A DNA stretch of 64,000 nt from Chitinophaga sancti (GCF_034087045.1 NZ_CP139247.1:7404001-7468000), one strand, 5' to 3'. Numbered from the stretch's first letter, positions 34,888-46,061 are shown. A program made the numbers and translations. The notes: a model not told the origin generated them from the sequence alone.

Positions 34888-36855
34888 TTACGGGGTTCCT
34901 GTGGATTGGATAAAATCCTGTCTCTTAATGTTCAGCTTAGTTATTCTTGCTTCCAGCGTGGTTGGTTTGATATTCAATATTTCCGCAGCGCCATTTGTTC
35001 CGCGTATACGGCCATTCGTTCTTTTTAAGATCGAAATAAGATAAGCTCTTTCTGTTTCCTGCTGAACGTGCTTTACATCTTCCAGTGTTTCGATATTTAT
35101 TTCACCGCCTGACGCAGGCACTACCACGGTAAGGCTTCGCCTTAATTCCAGTTTCGATTTGCCATCGTTAAGGATTACAGACTGCTCCATAATATTCTCC
35201 AACTCCCGAATATTCCCTGGCCAGTTGTAAGCACGCATCTCTTCCATCATGGAAGCTGAAATACCGTGGAATAGCTTATTAAATTCCTGGCAAAACCTGT
35301 TTGCAAAAAAAAGTGCCAGTGTTTCAATATCAGTTTTCCGTTCACGTAAAGGAGGTAAGGTAATGGGAAAAACATTGAGTCGATAATAGAGATCAAGCCG
35401 AAAATTCCCTTCTGCTACTTCTTTTTCCAGGTTTCGGTTGGTAGCGGATACAATTCTGACATTCACTTTTACAGATGAACTGCCCCCTACAGATGAAATT
35501 TCCTTTTCCTGTAAAACACGGAGTAATTTTACCTGCATATCCAGCGGCAGCTCTCCAATCTCATCTAAAAAAATAGTGCCTCCATCGGCTTGTTCAAATC
35601 TTCCTTTTCGTTTTTCTATAGCACCGGTAAATGCTCCCTTTTCATGGCCAAATAACTCAGATTCTATCAATGTGGTTGGAATGGCAGCACAGTTTACTTT
35701 TACGAATGGGCCCTTTTTTCTTTGTGACAGCGCGTGAATATAATGAGCTACCTTCTCTTTTCCTGTTCCACTTTCACCGAGTATCAGGACCGATGTATTA
35801 TAAGGCGCGATCTGAGTGGTAAGATCCAATGCAGCCAGTAAAAGCGGGTGATTGCCAATAATACCCTGAAATCCGGGGCGATTCGCGACTTCACTATGGT
35901 CTTTGTTAATGGAACCGCGTTGATCGGCTGCGCGCGGTGCATGCGTCATTTTCTCTGCAAGTTTTGCCAGGTACATTTTTAAACGATCCAGTAAAGCAAT
36001 GTGCTTCTCTGTGTAAATAGCGCACTGTCGGCTGTAAAAGAAGTAGTGAACTGCCAAACCATTCTTTACAGCCACCGGGAAAACCAGGGAAGCCTGACAA
36101 TTAAAGGAATCAAACCATGTTTTTTGTAGCGAAGGATCATTCAATTCCTGTTTTGTTATATCATTTTTGTAAATGTTCGCGTGCGCATCTGTATGGCTGT
36201 TCTTAATGATATTGGAAAGCTCGTCTTTACTTAAACCGGTAATTGTTCTTAATTCATTTTCATGAATAAGCTGGTATTCATCAAACCCGATACGTAGAAA
36301 GGCTGTATCATTGAATTGCGCATTATCAAATGGCCTGGGCCCTATGGAAATAAGGTCAAATGGGATATATGATTGTAACAAACGGGCGATCTTCAGTAGC
36401 CTTTGTTCAGCCGTTGCAGCTTCATTGCTTATTGTTGCTAAATGCTTTTGCAAAAAATCCTCCTGCCTGAGCTGGGCTTCCAGGCTATGACGATGACGAT
36501 ATAGGGCAATTTCCAATGCTACCAGCAGGTCATTTTCCCTGAATGGCTTTACAAGAAATCCATAAGGCTCAGTTTTCTTTGCTTCTTCCAGTATTTTCTG
36601 GCTTGAATGTGCAGACAAATAAATGAAAGGAATATTTTCGGTCCTCAGTTTCCTGGCCAGGTCTATACCTGAACTTTCCCCTTCTAATCGGATATCTAGC
36701 AGCACCAGGTCCGGTTGCTGGTTCCGGATATTTTCTTCTGCCTCTTCCACCGACGCCACTATACCTGTTACACTATAACCAGCCGACCCCACTGCTAAAC
36801 GGAGTGCATTTCCCACAATAAATTCATCTTCTACAATCAGTATTTTGATATTCAT
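34888..36855 (-). CDS. Sigma-54-dependent response regulator (NtrC-like with GAF)
   Basis: 655 residues. The receiver domain has phospho-acceptor Asp54 (VLLDIRLEG) and Lys in FLVKPF. A GAF-like domain spans about 150-310. The AAA+ sigma-54 interaction domain has Walker A GESGTGKE, the GAFTGA loop and Walker [15 protein letters not shown] Fis-type HTH ends the protein ([18 protein letters not shown]). It activates sigma-54 promoters when phosphorylated. The kinase gene is 19 bp upstream, so the two form one system. I did not find a clear -24/-12 promoter near it; its targets may be elsewhere. Confidence 0.93.
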   Translation of the reverse strand: MNIKILIVEDEFIVGNALRLAVGSAGYSVTGIVASVEEAEENIRNQQPDLVLLDIRLEGESSGIDLARKLRTENIPFIYLSAHSSQKILEEAKKTEPYGFLVKPFRENDLLVALEIALYRHRHSLEAQLRQEDFLQKHLATISNEAATAEQRLLKIARLLQSYIPFDLISIGPRPFDNAQFNDTAFLRIGFDEYQLIHENELRTITGLSKDELSNIIKNSHTDAHANIYKNDITKQELNDPSLQKTWFDSFNCQASLVFPVAVKNGLAVHYFFYSRQCAIYTEKHIALLDRLKMYLAKLAEKMTHAPRAADQRGSINKDHSEVANRPGFQGIIGNHPLLLAALDLTTQIAPYNTSVLILGESGTGKEKVAHYIHALSQRKKGPFVKVNCAAIPTTLIESELFGHEKGAFTGAIEKRKGRFEQADGGTIFLDEIGELPLDMQVKLLRVLQEKEISSVGGSSSVKVNVRIVSATNRNLEKEVAEGNFRLDLYYRLNVFPITLPPLRERKTDIETLALFFANRFCQEFNKLFHGISASMMEEMRAYNWPGNIRELENIMEQSVILNDGKSKLELRRSLTVVVPASGGEINIETLEDVKHVQQETERAYLISILKRTNGRIRGTNGAAEILNIKPTTLEARITKLNIKRQDFIQSTGTP

Positions 36856-36874
36856 ATTAATATTGTTACTGAGT

Positions 36875-39394
36875 TCATTTAATTAAGATTGGAAACCTTA
36901 CCGTTATGTGTACGCCATTATTGCTTTCAATGTAAAAGCTGCCCTTTAGCTGCCTGGTAAGCCCCTGCATAAGATCCAGCCCGAGTGAATGATGTTTACT
37001 GGTGTCAAGTCCTGCCGGTAAACCAATACCATTGTCCGATATTTTCAGCAATAATTGATCAGCGCCCTCATATTGCAAATGAATGCTTACAATGCCTTTT
37101 TGTTCATTCAGGAAGGCATATTTGATAGCATTGACAATACTTTCTGTAATGATCAATCCGAGGAGGATGGCCTGCGATACATCAAGATCAACCGATTCGA
37201 TCGTTTGTTGAAAAGTTATCTGATTGTTAGCATCAAAACTTTCATGCAGGTAACGCACCAGGTCTTTGATATAAGCGGGCATCAAAATGGTTGACGTATT
37301 TTCATCCTTGTAAAGCTTCTGGTGGATCATTGACATCGCCTGCATCCGTCGCAGACTATCATTTACAGCAAGCCGGGCTATATCATCCTCAAGATACTTA
37401 GATTGTGCATACAGTAAGCCGGTTACCATCTGGAGGTTGTTCTTAACCCTATGGTGTAACTCCCTGATCAACCATTCTTTTTCTTTGAGTAATTTATCCT
37501 GCTCTGTAGTCAGTTTTTCCAAAAATAAGTTTTTCTGATCCAGTTCTTTCTGATTAGCCTTGAGCTTGCGATTGTTTCTTTGTTTTATCAGATAGCGGTT
37601 AAATAGCAGGCCTACAATGATCAGCAGTAGTGCTACATAGGCCAGGATTATGTTCTTTGTTTTATTAGTCTGCTCAATACGAATACGCTGCAGTTGATTT
37701 TGGTTGTTAAGCAGTTTAATATCCTTTTCCTTTTTAGCGGTTTCAAATTGAACCTGTAATTCTTCTATTTGCCAGTGCTTGGTTTCATTAAAGATAGAGT
37801 CGCTCAATTGCTTGTGTCTCAGTAAATGCTGTATAGCGGAGGTATAATTCCCTACGCCGGAATCCCCCTTGAAGAGCATCAGGTGCACATCTTTAATTAG
37901 TGCAAGGGAATGCCTTATTTCTGCAGCGCCAAGTGCTTTTTGCAAATAGGAAATTGCTTTCCTGTATTGTAGCTTATTGATAAAATATTGCCCTATCTCG
38001 TAATAGACATCAGTGGTTATTTCATTATCTTCCTGCAGCTGCCCTGCCAGCGTTATTAATTCAAGATAATACTTGTCGGCCTGTCGATGCTGCTTCACAG
38101 CCTGGTAACAATACGCCAATGAACTTACCAGGCATATTTTTGCGTCAACCCCGATAGGTTTGTTTTTAGCGTTGATGTCAATAATATAGGCAAGCGCTTC
38201 CTTCTCTCTTTTTATTTTTACAAGTTCCCTTGCAAAGAATCCCGCATCCCTGAATTTATAAAAATTGTCGCTATCATTAAATACACGGTTATTGAGCGCT
38301 TTCGAGTACCACTCCACACTTTTTTCTGGCTGCCCTATTTCCCGGTACATATTGGCAAGGCGACTGTAAAACGTAAGAGATGAAGTGGAATCATTTGTAG
38401 CTTCAATGCTTTCTATTGCCATTAGCCCATAAGCAACACACTTATTGAAATCGCCTTTATAACGGTAGGTAACAGCCAGCAGATCATAAATATAATGCAG
38501 GTCCCGATAGCCGATCGCTTTGTAAAGATCCAGTGAATTCAATAACGCTGTTTCCGCCAGGTTTAACCTGCCATTTACTAAATGTATATCAGCTATCGTT
38601 TTTAAAACAAATGCTTCTCTTTCCTGGTTACCACTTTTTTTATAAAGTGAGCGCATTTTCATGAAACAATACAATCTGGTTATTCCAGTATTCTCACGTA
38701 ACGGAATCAGCATTGCCAGCTCGTACCACAAAAGGGCTTCTCTTTCTTCATTACCAGGCATGTTTATTTGATCTATCGCTTCCTGATATAGGTTTTTAGC
38801 TGGCTGCAACCCTTTGGTAATAAAGCTAACCATTGCCTTGATATGTGCACGTTCAGGTAGCCATTTTGCCGACAAATAAACCGGTGCTACTTTACCTGCC
38901 TGCTCAAGGAAAATCATTGAGCTGTCTAAATTCTGTTTGGTGTATCCGGATTTATGAAACAGATAATGGCGGCCCAATATGATCAATAAACGGAAACGGG
39001 TTGAATCCTGTAGCGTGCCTAATAGGTTAAGCGCAGGTTCTATTTCATTTTTTCTAATAAAGGCATCTCCCTTTAACAAAAGGGCTTCATTTTTCCCATT
39101 TTCATAATTTAAGGCCTCACTAAGATGGAAGGCCTGGGTTGCAAACAATTTTGCGCTATCAAGTTGTGTCCATGGATTTCCTGTTTTGTAAACGTAATAT
39201 TCCCTCAGCAAGTAATATTGGCCAAGTTTTAACATAACATGCACCCGGCCAGTATCCGCATTGCTTTCCCGGAGTTGTAATAACAAATCTGCTTGTTCCT
39301 TCCATATCCTTTGAGCAAAAGAAAATAGAGGAGTAGCCAGCAAAACGACAATTGTGGTAATAAAAAAAGCGGTTCTTCTATTATAAAGCTTCAT
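36875..39394 (-). CDS. TPR-containing histidine kinase (HisKA_2 type)
   Basis: 839 residues. A signal or membrane segment at the start ([19 protein letters not shown]) is followed by about 500 periplasmic residues with TPR-like helical repeats (for example [38 protein letters not shown]), one membrane helix ([17 protein letters not shown]), a coiled coil, and the HisKA_2 phospho-acceptor site [17 protein letters not shown]. The ATPase domain has [10 protein letters not shown] and [11 protein letters not shown]. This class senses through the TPR array, often by protein or peptide binding. It forms an operon with the sigma-54 regulator. Confidence 0.92.
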   Translation of the reverse strand: MKLYNRRTAFFITTIVVLLATPLFSFAQRIWKEQADLLLQLRESNADTGRVHVMLKLGQYYLLREYYVYKTGNPWTQLDSAKLFATQAFHLSEALNYENGKNEALLLKGDAFIRKNEIEPALNLLGTLQDSTRFRLLIILGRHYLFHKSGYTKQNLDSSMIFLEQAGKVAPVYLSAKWLPERAHIKAMVSFITKGLQPAKNLYQEAIDQINMPGNEEREALLWYELAMLIPLRENTGITRLYCFMKMRSLYKKSGNQEREAFVLKTIADIHLVNGRLNLAETALLNSLDLYKAIGYRDLHYIYDLLAVTYRYKGDFNKCVAYGLMAIESIEATNDSTSSLTFYSRLANMYREIGQPEKSVEWYSKALNNRVFNDSDNFYKFRDAGFFARELVKIKREKEALAYIIDINAKNKPIGVDAKICLVSSLAYCYQAVKQHRQADKYYLELITLAGQLQEDNEITTDVYYEIGQYFINKLQYRKAISYLQKALGAAEIRHSLALIKDVHLMLFKGDSGVGNYTSAIQHLLRHKQLSDSIFNETKHWQIEELQVQFETAKKEKDIKLLNNQNQLQRIRIEQTNKTKNIILAYVALLLIIVGLLFNRYLIKQRNNRKLKANQKELDQKNLFLEKLTTEQDKLLKEKEWLIRELHHRVKNNLQMVTGLLYAQSKYLEDDIARLAVNDSLRRMQAMSMIHQKLYKDENTSTILMPAYIKDLVRYLHESFDANNQITFQQTIESVDLDVSQAILLGLIITESIVNAIKYAFLNEQKGIVSIHLQYEGADQLLLKISDNGIGLPAGLDTSKHHSLGLDLMQGLTRQLKGSFYIESNNGVHITVRFPILIK

Positions 39395-39689
39395 GTATTA
39401 TAAGAGAATTTCATGTAATTAGGCCTGGCTGTGTAGCATTCAACTTTCAGGTTATGGGTGTCTTCAAATTTTAGCAATAATAATCAAATTGAAACTGAAT
39501 TCAATAACCTATTGACTTACCTAATGAACTCAAAAAAAGGGGTATAAGATTGAATTAGAGGGGAAAGCAGTATTCAAATTCCCCGACAAAAAAATAATTA
39601 AATTAATAGATATATCATAATTACCAATGATGAGTTAAGCAAAATATGTCACCCATACATTCACAAATGTTGATAAATCCTCCATAAAC

Positions 39690-41195
39690 TGGTGCCAGGT
39701 AGAGCGGTTTGTTACCTCCCCGCTCTCCCACAGACCCGTACGAGCAGATTTCCTGCACACGGTTCCTCTATTTACGGTTTTGCTAATCGATAACCGTGAT
39801 AGATCTTGGGTCGTATAAGTGGCATCCACTCTGTAGTCTGCTTCGCAATCTTATTCCATGTCCAGACACGTTTCCTGCCCCGATGGTTGAGCCATTTATG
39901 GAGCAGATGTTTTGTCCGGTTGTAATAAGTATGCAGCTTCCTACAGTTGAATGTTATACCGTAGTAAGCATAATGGCCGCGCAGCTTTTGGTTCAGCTCT
40001 TCGATAAGTTCCCTCATCGGAAGCTTATGTCGGTAGCACTTGATCCAGTCGCTTATGCGTTTCCAAAGCTTGATTCAGTTTCTTACTGCTTGTTTTGCGT
40101 TTCAGAATTGGTTTTCCTTTTCGGCTTTTACTCATGTAATGGGTAAATCCTAAGAAGCCAAACGTTTTAATTGGATGATTTCCGCCTTTCTTTTCTTCTT
40201 CCAGGTCAATTAGTCTGGTCTTTTCAGGGTGTAGGTGTAGGGGCAAGCCAAATTTCCCTAATCGCTTCGGCAGTACTTTCATCACCCGTAAAGCATCTTC
40301 CCTGTTTGTAAAACCCAACAGAAAGTCATCCGAAAAGCGGACGATAAAGCTGCCTCCTCTCAATAATGGCTGGATCTGCTCTTTGAACCAGGTGTCCAAA
40401 ACATAGTGTAAATAAATGTTGCTAAGCAACGGGGATAGGTTTACCCCTGCGGCGTTCCTTCTGTCGGATACATCACCTGGCCATTTTCAAATATGCCGGC
40501 CTTTAACCACTTGTCGATCATTTTCCTTATCACGCCATCTTTTATCTTCAGGTCAAGGAACTCCCGTAAACATTGATGATTGATACTGCCAAAGTAGTTT
40601 TGCATGTCAGCGTCTATTATATAGCGCATCCGGTTTACACTTACTTCTCTGGATAATTCCTCCAATGCATGATGTTGAGATTTCCCCGGTCTAAAACCAT
40701 ACGAACATGGATAGAATATTTCCTCGTAGACTGGTGTCAGGACTCGGGTTACCGAAGTCTGAAGTAATTTAACTTCTAACGTAGGCAAGCCAAGCGGCCG
40801 GTATTTGCCCTCTCCTTTGGGTATAAGTACGCGTCGAATATGGGGTGCACGATTTGGAAACGTTAGGCTCTCCTGTGTTCCCGTATCACCCCAGTCTGCC
40901 TTTGATATGTTCTCAGACCCCGGTCGAATCGCCCCCACTCGTCTTTAAAGCAGGTTTGATATTGCCTTCGCTTTTCGAACAACTAAAGCTTCAACGTACA
41001 GGACAGTTTCGAGGCTCTGGTAGCATACCTGCAGCAGTCGCTGTCTACGCTTCGTGCCATCATTTCTGATGACTACGCAAGACTCGCTTCCGGTGGTTGA
41101 CTAGATCTTGTAGGACAGGATTAGGTACCTGCTGGGTAATTTCGAGGTGTTTCATCTATAAATCCCCACCTCACGGACTTTGCACAGCGCAATCG
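39690..41195 (-). mobile_element. Nearly complete group II intron (copy B)
   Basis: It runs from a 5' end near 41195 (TTCGATTGCG, then TGTGCAAAG) to a 3' end near 39690. The 5' part (domain I region) matches copy C, and the 3' part matches copy A. The reverse transcriptase lies within (pseudogene). Domain V is seen at 39731-39768 (GAACCGTGTGC, CTCGTACGG), followed by a domain VI-like stem with GGTAACAAACC. Splicing of the RNA may still be possible if a maturase is supplied in trans, but its own is broken. Ends are estimated from where the copies diverge. Confidence 0.8.
39772..40938 (-). pseudogene. Group II intron reverse transcriptase/maturase, two frameshifts
   Basis: Pieces in order are: 40938-40441 (fingers/palm; IPKGEGKYRPLGLPTLEVKL, CSYGFRPGKSQHHALEEL, IIDADMQNYFGSINH, ending TPQG), 40429-40025 (LSNIYLHYVLDTW; catalytic loop VRFSDDFLLGF) and 40017-39772 (maturase X domain; KLRGHYAYYGI, WLNHRGRKRVW). 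A missing G after TPQG and an extra G near 40070 (found by comparison with copy A) break the frame. The active-site box is FSDD instead of the common YADD. No HNH endonuclease domain is present. The GTG at 40938 is the likely start. Confidence 0.85.
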
Positions 41196-41217
41196 AAAAC
41201 TGTCCCGTCTGGTCGGC

Positions 41218-41268
41218 AAAACCCGGCTTAATGAGAATAATCTCAGAAAGTCGGGTTTCGCTTTTTTC
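41218..41268 (+). terminator. Terminator near the intron 5' flank
   Basis: AAACCCGGCTT and AAGTCGGGTTT form a stem with a loop of about 17 bases, followed by CGCTTTTTTC on the plus strand. What it terminates is unclear; a similar hairpin lies beside intron copy C. Confidence 0.55.
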
Positions 41269-41426
41269 TGAAGTGCCCGACAAATCTGCAAAAAGGAAAA
41301 TATTCTATTCATCTTTTCGGTTCGAGGTTGATGCTTTTTCTGGTTATAATAGATTCCTCCTGGAATATCCCAAAGATCTCCATAAAATAATTCGTGCAAT
41401 CTTAAGCCCCTACTATTGTTCAGTAA

Positions 41427-43283
41427 TTAATTATCCAAATCAGAATATTCATGTAGTAATTGCCTGTAACGATTTAAAATATCTGATTTAGATATAAACC
41501 CAATAAGGCGGCCTTCTTTTATAACAGGCAAATCCCAGGCATTCACTTCATCCAGTTTTTGTAAAACGCTAACCGTACTGTCTTCTAATTGAATAGCAGC
41601 AGGCACCTCTTTCATTAAGTCCATAACTGTAACAGTATCATATAAATTATGATTAAACATAACTGGACGTAAATCCTCCATTGTTATGATACCTTCCAAT
41701 ACATGATGCTGATTAACTACTGCAACTATATTACGTTTACCATATTTTACCAGTTCTACCAATTGTCGTAAAGAAGAATGAATATCAATCTCCTGCACAT
41801 CTTTTTCTATGAGGTCTTCTACTTTAAGTATAGATAATATATTCTTGTCATGCTCATTAGTAAAAATTTTTCCAGCGTCTGCTAACTCTTTCAGGTCTGG
41901 TGAAATTTGCGAAAACCATTTGCCTATCAGATAAGATGAAGTGCTTACAATCATTAATGGAATAAAAAGGTCATAGCCAGAGCTTGATTCCGCTATTAGA
42001 AATATAGCAGTTAAGGGAGCATATAATACGCCACTCATTACACCTGCCATACCTACAATTACCAGGTTTACTACCGGTACGTCAGTTATACCTAACTGAG
42101 TACAAATCATTGCAAAAAAATATCCCAGGAAACTGCCTGCAAACAGAGAAGGTGCAAAATTTCCTCCGTTCCCACCGCTGTGTATCGTAAAGGCTGTAGA
42201 AAAAACCTTTACCAGGCAGATACAACCCGTAAACAATAATATAATCCAACCTTTTAATGGCATAAACCGAAGAAGAGTGTGCTGCATTATACCTCCGATA
42301 TCTCCATTTGCCAGCGACTTTACAGATAAGTAGCCTTCTCCGAATAAAGGAGGTAGCAAAACACATAATAAGGATACTACAATACCGCCAAGTATGGCTT
42401 TCTGCAATTTGCTCCAGGATAATTTATGAAATAAATATTCAATCTTTTGTGATACTACTACAAAATAACGTGCATAAAACCCACACAATATCCCCAATAC
42501 CAGATAATATGGCACATTATGATAGTTGAATGGATGACGGGATTCAAAATGAAAAAGCACATCCTCCTGCAAAATAATCTTAGAGAGCAAACTACCACAT
42601 ACGGCTGCCAATATCAATGGAATGAAGTCTGAAAAAACAACACCAGTAAGGAGTATTTCAAAAGCAAACATCACACCTGCTATTGGTGCATTAAATGCGG
42701 CAGCAATACCTGCCGTTGCACCAGCTGCCAGTAATAGGGTTCTTTCTTTATATCCAAGAAGATAAGTTCGGGCATAATTAGAACCGATAGCAGCTCCCGT
42801 AACTGCAATTGGACTTTCCAATCCTGCAGAACCTCCAAAGCCTATAGTAATAGCGCTTTGTATGATCTGCGAATACATTTTTACCGATGGTACCAGACTG
42901 CTATTTTGGGCAACCTCATAAAGAATTGCAGGTATACCTTTGCGGGACTCACCTTTGAAAAACCACGATACTGTAAGTGTGGTTAATACAATACCAAGAA
43001 AAGGAAACAGTGCATAAAATATTACCTGTGTGCTAAAATGTACTTTATACGTAATCACATAATGAATATAATGCACTAACATTTTCAGACCTACACCAGC
43101 TAAACCAGCAGCAATACCAACTAATATACCTGACAGTATAAGAAACTGTTTTCGGTTCATCTTACTCCTTAGCCAATGAAAAACAACCTCGTAACTCCTT
43201 GCCTTTTTTAAACTATAACGTTGAAAATCCTGTTTAAACCGTAAGAAACTATGATATTTACGTATATACTTTGAATTCTTCAT
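41427..43283 (-). CDS. CLC-family chloride/proton exchanger with CBS pair
   Basis: 618 residues. The CLC membrane domain covers about 40-440 with GSAGLESPIAVTGAAIGS (the Glu aligns with the external gating Glu of EcCLC, although the usual GREGP reads GLESP), and GGNGGNFAPSLFAGS. Two CBS domains (about 460-610; VEDLIEKDVQEIDIHSSLRQ and VTVMDLMKEVPAAIQLEDS) probably bind adenine nucleotides and control gating. A retained gating Glu suggests an H+/Cl- exchanger. Inner membrane. First of a block of ion transporters. Confidence 0.9.
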   Translation of the reverse strand: MKNSKYIRKYHSFLRFKQDFQRYSLKKARSYEVVFHWLRSKMNRKQFLILSGILVGIAAGLAGVGLKMLVHYIHYVITYKVHFSTQVIFYALFPFLGIVLTTLTVSWFFKGESRKGIPAILYEVAQNSSLVPSVKMYSQIIQSAITIGFGGSAGLESPIAVTGAAIGSNYARTYLLGYKERTLLLAAGATAGIAAAFNAPIAGVMFAFEILLTGVVFSDFIPLILAAVCGSLLSKIILQEDVLFHFESRHPFNYHNVPYYLVLGILCGFYARYFVVVSQKIEYLFHKLSWSKLQKAILGGIVVSLLCVLLPPLFGEGYLSVKSLANGDIGGIMQHTLLRFMPLKGWIILLFTGCICLVKVFSTAFTIHSGGNGGNFAPSLFAGSFLGYFFAMICTQLGITDVPVVNLVIVGMAGVMSGVLYAPLTAIFLIAESSSGYDLFIPLMIVSTSSYLIGKWFSQISPDLKELADAGKIFTNEHDKNILSILKVEDLIEKDVQEIDIHSSLRQLVELVKYGKRNIVAVVNQHHVLEGIITMEDLRPVMFNHNLYDTVTVMDLMKEVPAAIQLEDSTVSVLQKLDEVNAWDLPVIKEGRLIGFISKSDILNRYRQLLHEYSDLDN

Positions 43284-43323
43284 CAGGTAATTTTAGGAGG
43301 CAATTAACCTCATATATACTGCA

Positions 43324-43512
43324 TTACTTCTCAAGCGCCCCATTCTTTCTACTCTTTATTTCTTCTGTTAAAAGCTTAATCAGCTCTTTACATTTTCTGT
43401 ACTCTTCTTCCGGGCCACCTATCCTAAGCATATTCATATAATCAGAGGTCTTATTCGCAAGCATATCTACCATTGTAATCATATCCAGATTTTTCAGTTC
43501 TCCTGCTTCCAT
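43324..43512 (-). CDS. Small conserved-style hypothetical protein
   Basis: 62 residues from an internal ATG at 43512 (MEAGELKNLDMITMVDMLAN); a frame to 43554 adds 14 non-typical residues. It is helical and charged: DYMNMLRIGGPEEEYRKCKE, then LIKLLTEEIKSRKN. I have a sense of similar short proteins in Bacteroidota but cannot name a function. It follows the shared upstream region with the response regulator and precedes the CLC gene, same strand. Confidence 0.6.
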   Translation of the reverse strand: MEAGELKNLDMITMVDMLANKTSDYMNMLRIGGPEEEYRKCKELIKLLTEEIKSRKNGALEK

Positions 43513-43554
43513 TATGACAAATAGATTTGTATGACGCTGAGATTGTATGGTCAC

Positions 43555-43874
43555 GGGATGCGTATCTGTTAGTTGTACCTTTATCCCAATAGTTACACCA
43601 ACTGTAATATAATTTCCTGATACATCACATATCCAGCATCCGCAAACCTACATAAATATGAAAAGAAGGATGCCCTGTCCGTATTAGAATAAGATTAGAA
43701 TTCCTTATTTCGTCCAATCCTACCAGTATACAAATGCTTAACCGGCATCAAAAATCCCCCACTAAACCAGGTATTCCCCCAGGATGACATTAGAATTAAA
43801 TTAGAAATGAAGCGGGAGGATAATCGTCCGGAAGGAAAGTTTAAGTTGTAAATTGCATTATTTAGAATACTTAC
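43555..43874. promoter_or_regulatory. Divergent promoter region with paired direct repeats
   Basis: About 320 bp without a gene. Two 18-base sites, 43683-43700 and 43789-43806, agree at 16 of 18 bases. Each contains two ATTAGAA words 11 bases apart (ATTAGAATAAGATTAGAA and ATTAGAATTAAATTAGAA), the shape of a site for an OmpR-type dimer. The right site lies 68 bp before the response-regulator start; the left one faces the minus-strand gene. Autoregulation and control of both directions are likely (inference). Confidence 0.55.
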
Positions 43875-44573
43875 ATGACAATGAATAATATGCGTATCTT
43901 ATTGGTAGATGATGAGCCCCGGATAGCTGATACCCTTTCTTTTGGGTTGTTCGAAAACGGATACAACGCTACAGTGGCATATGATGGAGAAACAGGCTAT
44001 GGCATGTTTCATCAGCAACAATTTGACCTCCTGGTCCTGGATATCAACCTTCCCGGACTGAACGGTTATGAGTTATGTAAACGAGTGCGGAAAGAAAATG
44101 CTAAAATACCTATTATCATGCTAACAGCTCTTTCAACATTGGAAGATAAAATAGAAGGTTATGACGCCGGCGCAGACGATTATATTGTCAAGCCTTTTGA
44201 ATTCAGGGAGCTGATGATGAAGATAAAGGTATTACTCAGACGGAGTAACAATACAGTTCAGCCCACTGGAAATTTACTCCATGCAGGAGACCTTATAATG
44301 AATGCCGATACACGTGAGGTAACCCGTGCCGGTACTCCGGTCAACCTGACGGTGAAGGAATCACAATTGCTGGAATTTCTTTTGAGGAACAAAAATAGGG
44401 TTATATCCCGGGCAGATATCGCCATAAGTGTATGGGAAATTGACTTTGAAACAAACACAAATATAATTGATGTATATATAAATTATCTGCGTAATAAAAT
44501 TGATAAGCCTTTTTCTGAAAAGCTTATTCATACACAGGTGGGATTGGGTTATATTTTGAAAGAAACTAAGTAA
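43875..44573 (+). CDS. OmpR-family response regulator
   Basis: 232 residues. Receiver domain with an acidic pair in LLVDDEPRI, phospho-Asp in LLVLDINLPG and Lys in YIVKPFEF; winged-helix domain in the C-terminal half (VNLTVKESQLLEFLLRNKNR, NIIDVYINYLRNKID). It resembles CusR/CopR-type regulators. The kinase starts 3 bp after its stop. Upstream repeats with ATTAGAA words are the probable operators. Confidence 0.93.
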   Translation: MTMNNMRILLVDDEPRIADTLSFGLFENGYNATVAYDGETGYGMFHQQQFDLLVLDINLPGLNGYELCKRVRKENAKIPIIMLTALSTLEDKIEGYDAGADDYIVKPFEFRELMMKIKVLLRRSNNTVQPTGNLLHAGDLIMNADTREVTRAGTPVNLTVKESQLLEFLLRNKNRVISRADIAISVWEIDFETNTNIIDVYINYLRNKIDKPFSEKLIHTQVGLGYILKETK

Positions 44574-44576
44574 TAT

Positions 44577-45959
44577 ATGCCTATTCGTCTACGTATTACT
44601 TACCTATTCACATTATTGGCAATGATCATTCTTGGAATTGTCTGCTTTGCCATCTATTATTTTTCTGCTGTTGTAAGATTAAATACTATAAAAACGCGAT
44701 TAACCAATCGGGCTATTACTACTGCCAGATTACTTAAAAGTTCAGGTCAGATTAATAAAGGCCTCATGCACCGTATTGATTCTCTGACTGCACTATCTTT
44801 AAAAAGAAAATGTGTTCAGGTGTATGGTAGCCAGGGTGAGATGATATATTATTATAGTGACATTCCTGGAGACACAATGGATGTGAGTTACGAAATACTA
44901 CAGCAAGCAAGAAAACGGGAGACATTTTATTTTACAGCCGGCAATAAGGAAGCGGTAGCATACTATGCCCAGGAAAATCAGGAAAGCAACATTATCATTT
45001 CTGCTGCCGAGGATGGTGAGGGAAATAAAGCACTTGAACAACTTGGACAAATTCTAATTTTCAGTTTTATCTCTGGCACCTTATTATCATTCGGAGGAGG
45101 ACTCTTTTTCTCAAGGGGGCTACTGGAGCCAATACGGAAGATTACTGAAGAAGTAAATGATATATCCGCATACAATCTGGACAGGCGTATTAATACCACT
45201 GGGAGTAAAGATGAATGGTACAGGCTTTCTGAAACACTTAACCGTCTGCTTGACAGATTAAAAAACGGTTTTGAGCTCCAGAGACGTTTTATTTCGAACG
45301 CCTCACATGAGCTGTCTACCCCACTAACGCTTATTTCTACCCAGGTTGAAATAACTCTCCAGCGCAATCGTAGTGAAGAAGAATATCAACGTATTATGAC
45401 TCAGGTACTGAAAGATGTACAACACATGAATAATCTCGTGCAGACCCTGTTAAAATTTGCAACTACCTCAGGTAATGCAGGTGGTCTCCGATTGGACCCC
45501 GTTCGTATAGACGAAGTATTAATGCGTCTTCCTGCCGAAATACAGAATAATACGAAAAACCATAGTGTTGCACTTCATTTTCCGGAACTACCAGAACAGG
45601 ATGAAAAAATGCTGGTATTCGGGAATGAAGAATTGCTTTTTACCGCCATATCAAATATCGTTTTAAACGCCTGTAAATATTCTCATGATAATCACGCAGA
45701 AGTAACTCTCTATTTAAACGAGGAAGAATTTGTTATTACAATTGTTGATAAAGGAATCGGAATGGAAGAAAAAGAACTGGCAAATATTTTTCAACCCTTT
45801 TACAGAATTCAGCAAAGGAGTAATGTAAAAGGTTTTGGGCTGGGTCTGGCACTTGCCTCACAAATCATCAAACTGCACAAGGGTGAAGTGAAAGTCACAT
45901 CTGTAAAAGGAGAAGGCACAACATTTACCATTTATCTTCCTTATTTACAAGTACTTTAA
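44577..45959 (+). CDS. Sensor histidine kinase, HAMP type
   Basis: 460 residues. Membrane helix 1 (about 8-29), a periplasmic sensor of about 125 residues, helix 2 (about 157-180), HAMP, HisKA with phospho-His in FISNASHELSTPLTLIS (usual ELRTPL reads ELSTPL), and HATPase with NIVLNACKYS, VDKGIGME and GFGLGLALAS. It pairs with the preceding regulator (CusS-like). The sensed signal is not shown by sequence; the neighbouring ion transporters and DUF305 protein hint at metal, pH or salt stress. Confidence 0.92.
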   Translation: MPIRLRITYLFTLLAMIILGIVCFAIYYFSAVVRLNTIKTRLTNRAITTARLLKSSGQINKGLMHRIDSLTALSLKRKCVQVYGSQGEMIYYYSDIPGDTMDVSYEILQQARKRETFYFTAGNKEAVAYYAQENQESNIIISAAEDGEGNKALEQLGQILIFSFISGTLLSFGGGLFFSRGLLEPIRKITEEVNDISAYNLDRRINTTGSKDEWYRLSETLNRLLDRLKNGFELQRRFISNASHELSTPLTLISTQVEITLQRNRSEEEYQRIMTQVLKDVQHMNNLVQTLLKFATTSGNAGGLRLDPVRIDEVLMRLPAEIQNNTKNHSVALHFPELPEQDEKMLVFGNEELLFTAISNIVLNACKYSHDNHAEVTLYLNEEEFVITIVDKGIGMEEKELANIFQPFYRIQQRSNVKGFGLGLALASQIIKLHKGEVKVTSVKGEGTTFTIYLPYLQVL

Positions 45960-46061
45960 TGCAGAAAATATTACTATATTATTAATAGAGGATAACATAT
46001 AAGATCAAATTCTTTTTTTTCAAAAGCTATTGGTTACCATCTTATAGCCTGTGTCTTAAAA

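Noticed and set aside
41202..41214. 13-base match (GTCCCGTCTGGTC) to the 3' end of tRNA-Asp
   Set aside because: Tempting as an attachment-site remnant, but it is short and the same spot in intron copy C has a different related sequence, so it may just be intron-flank similarity.
41121..41399. Minus-strand frame of 92 codons
   Set aside because: It overlaps the intron 5' end and a terminator hairpin; no family-like sequence.
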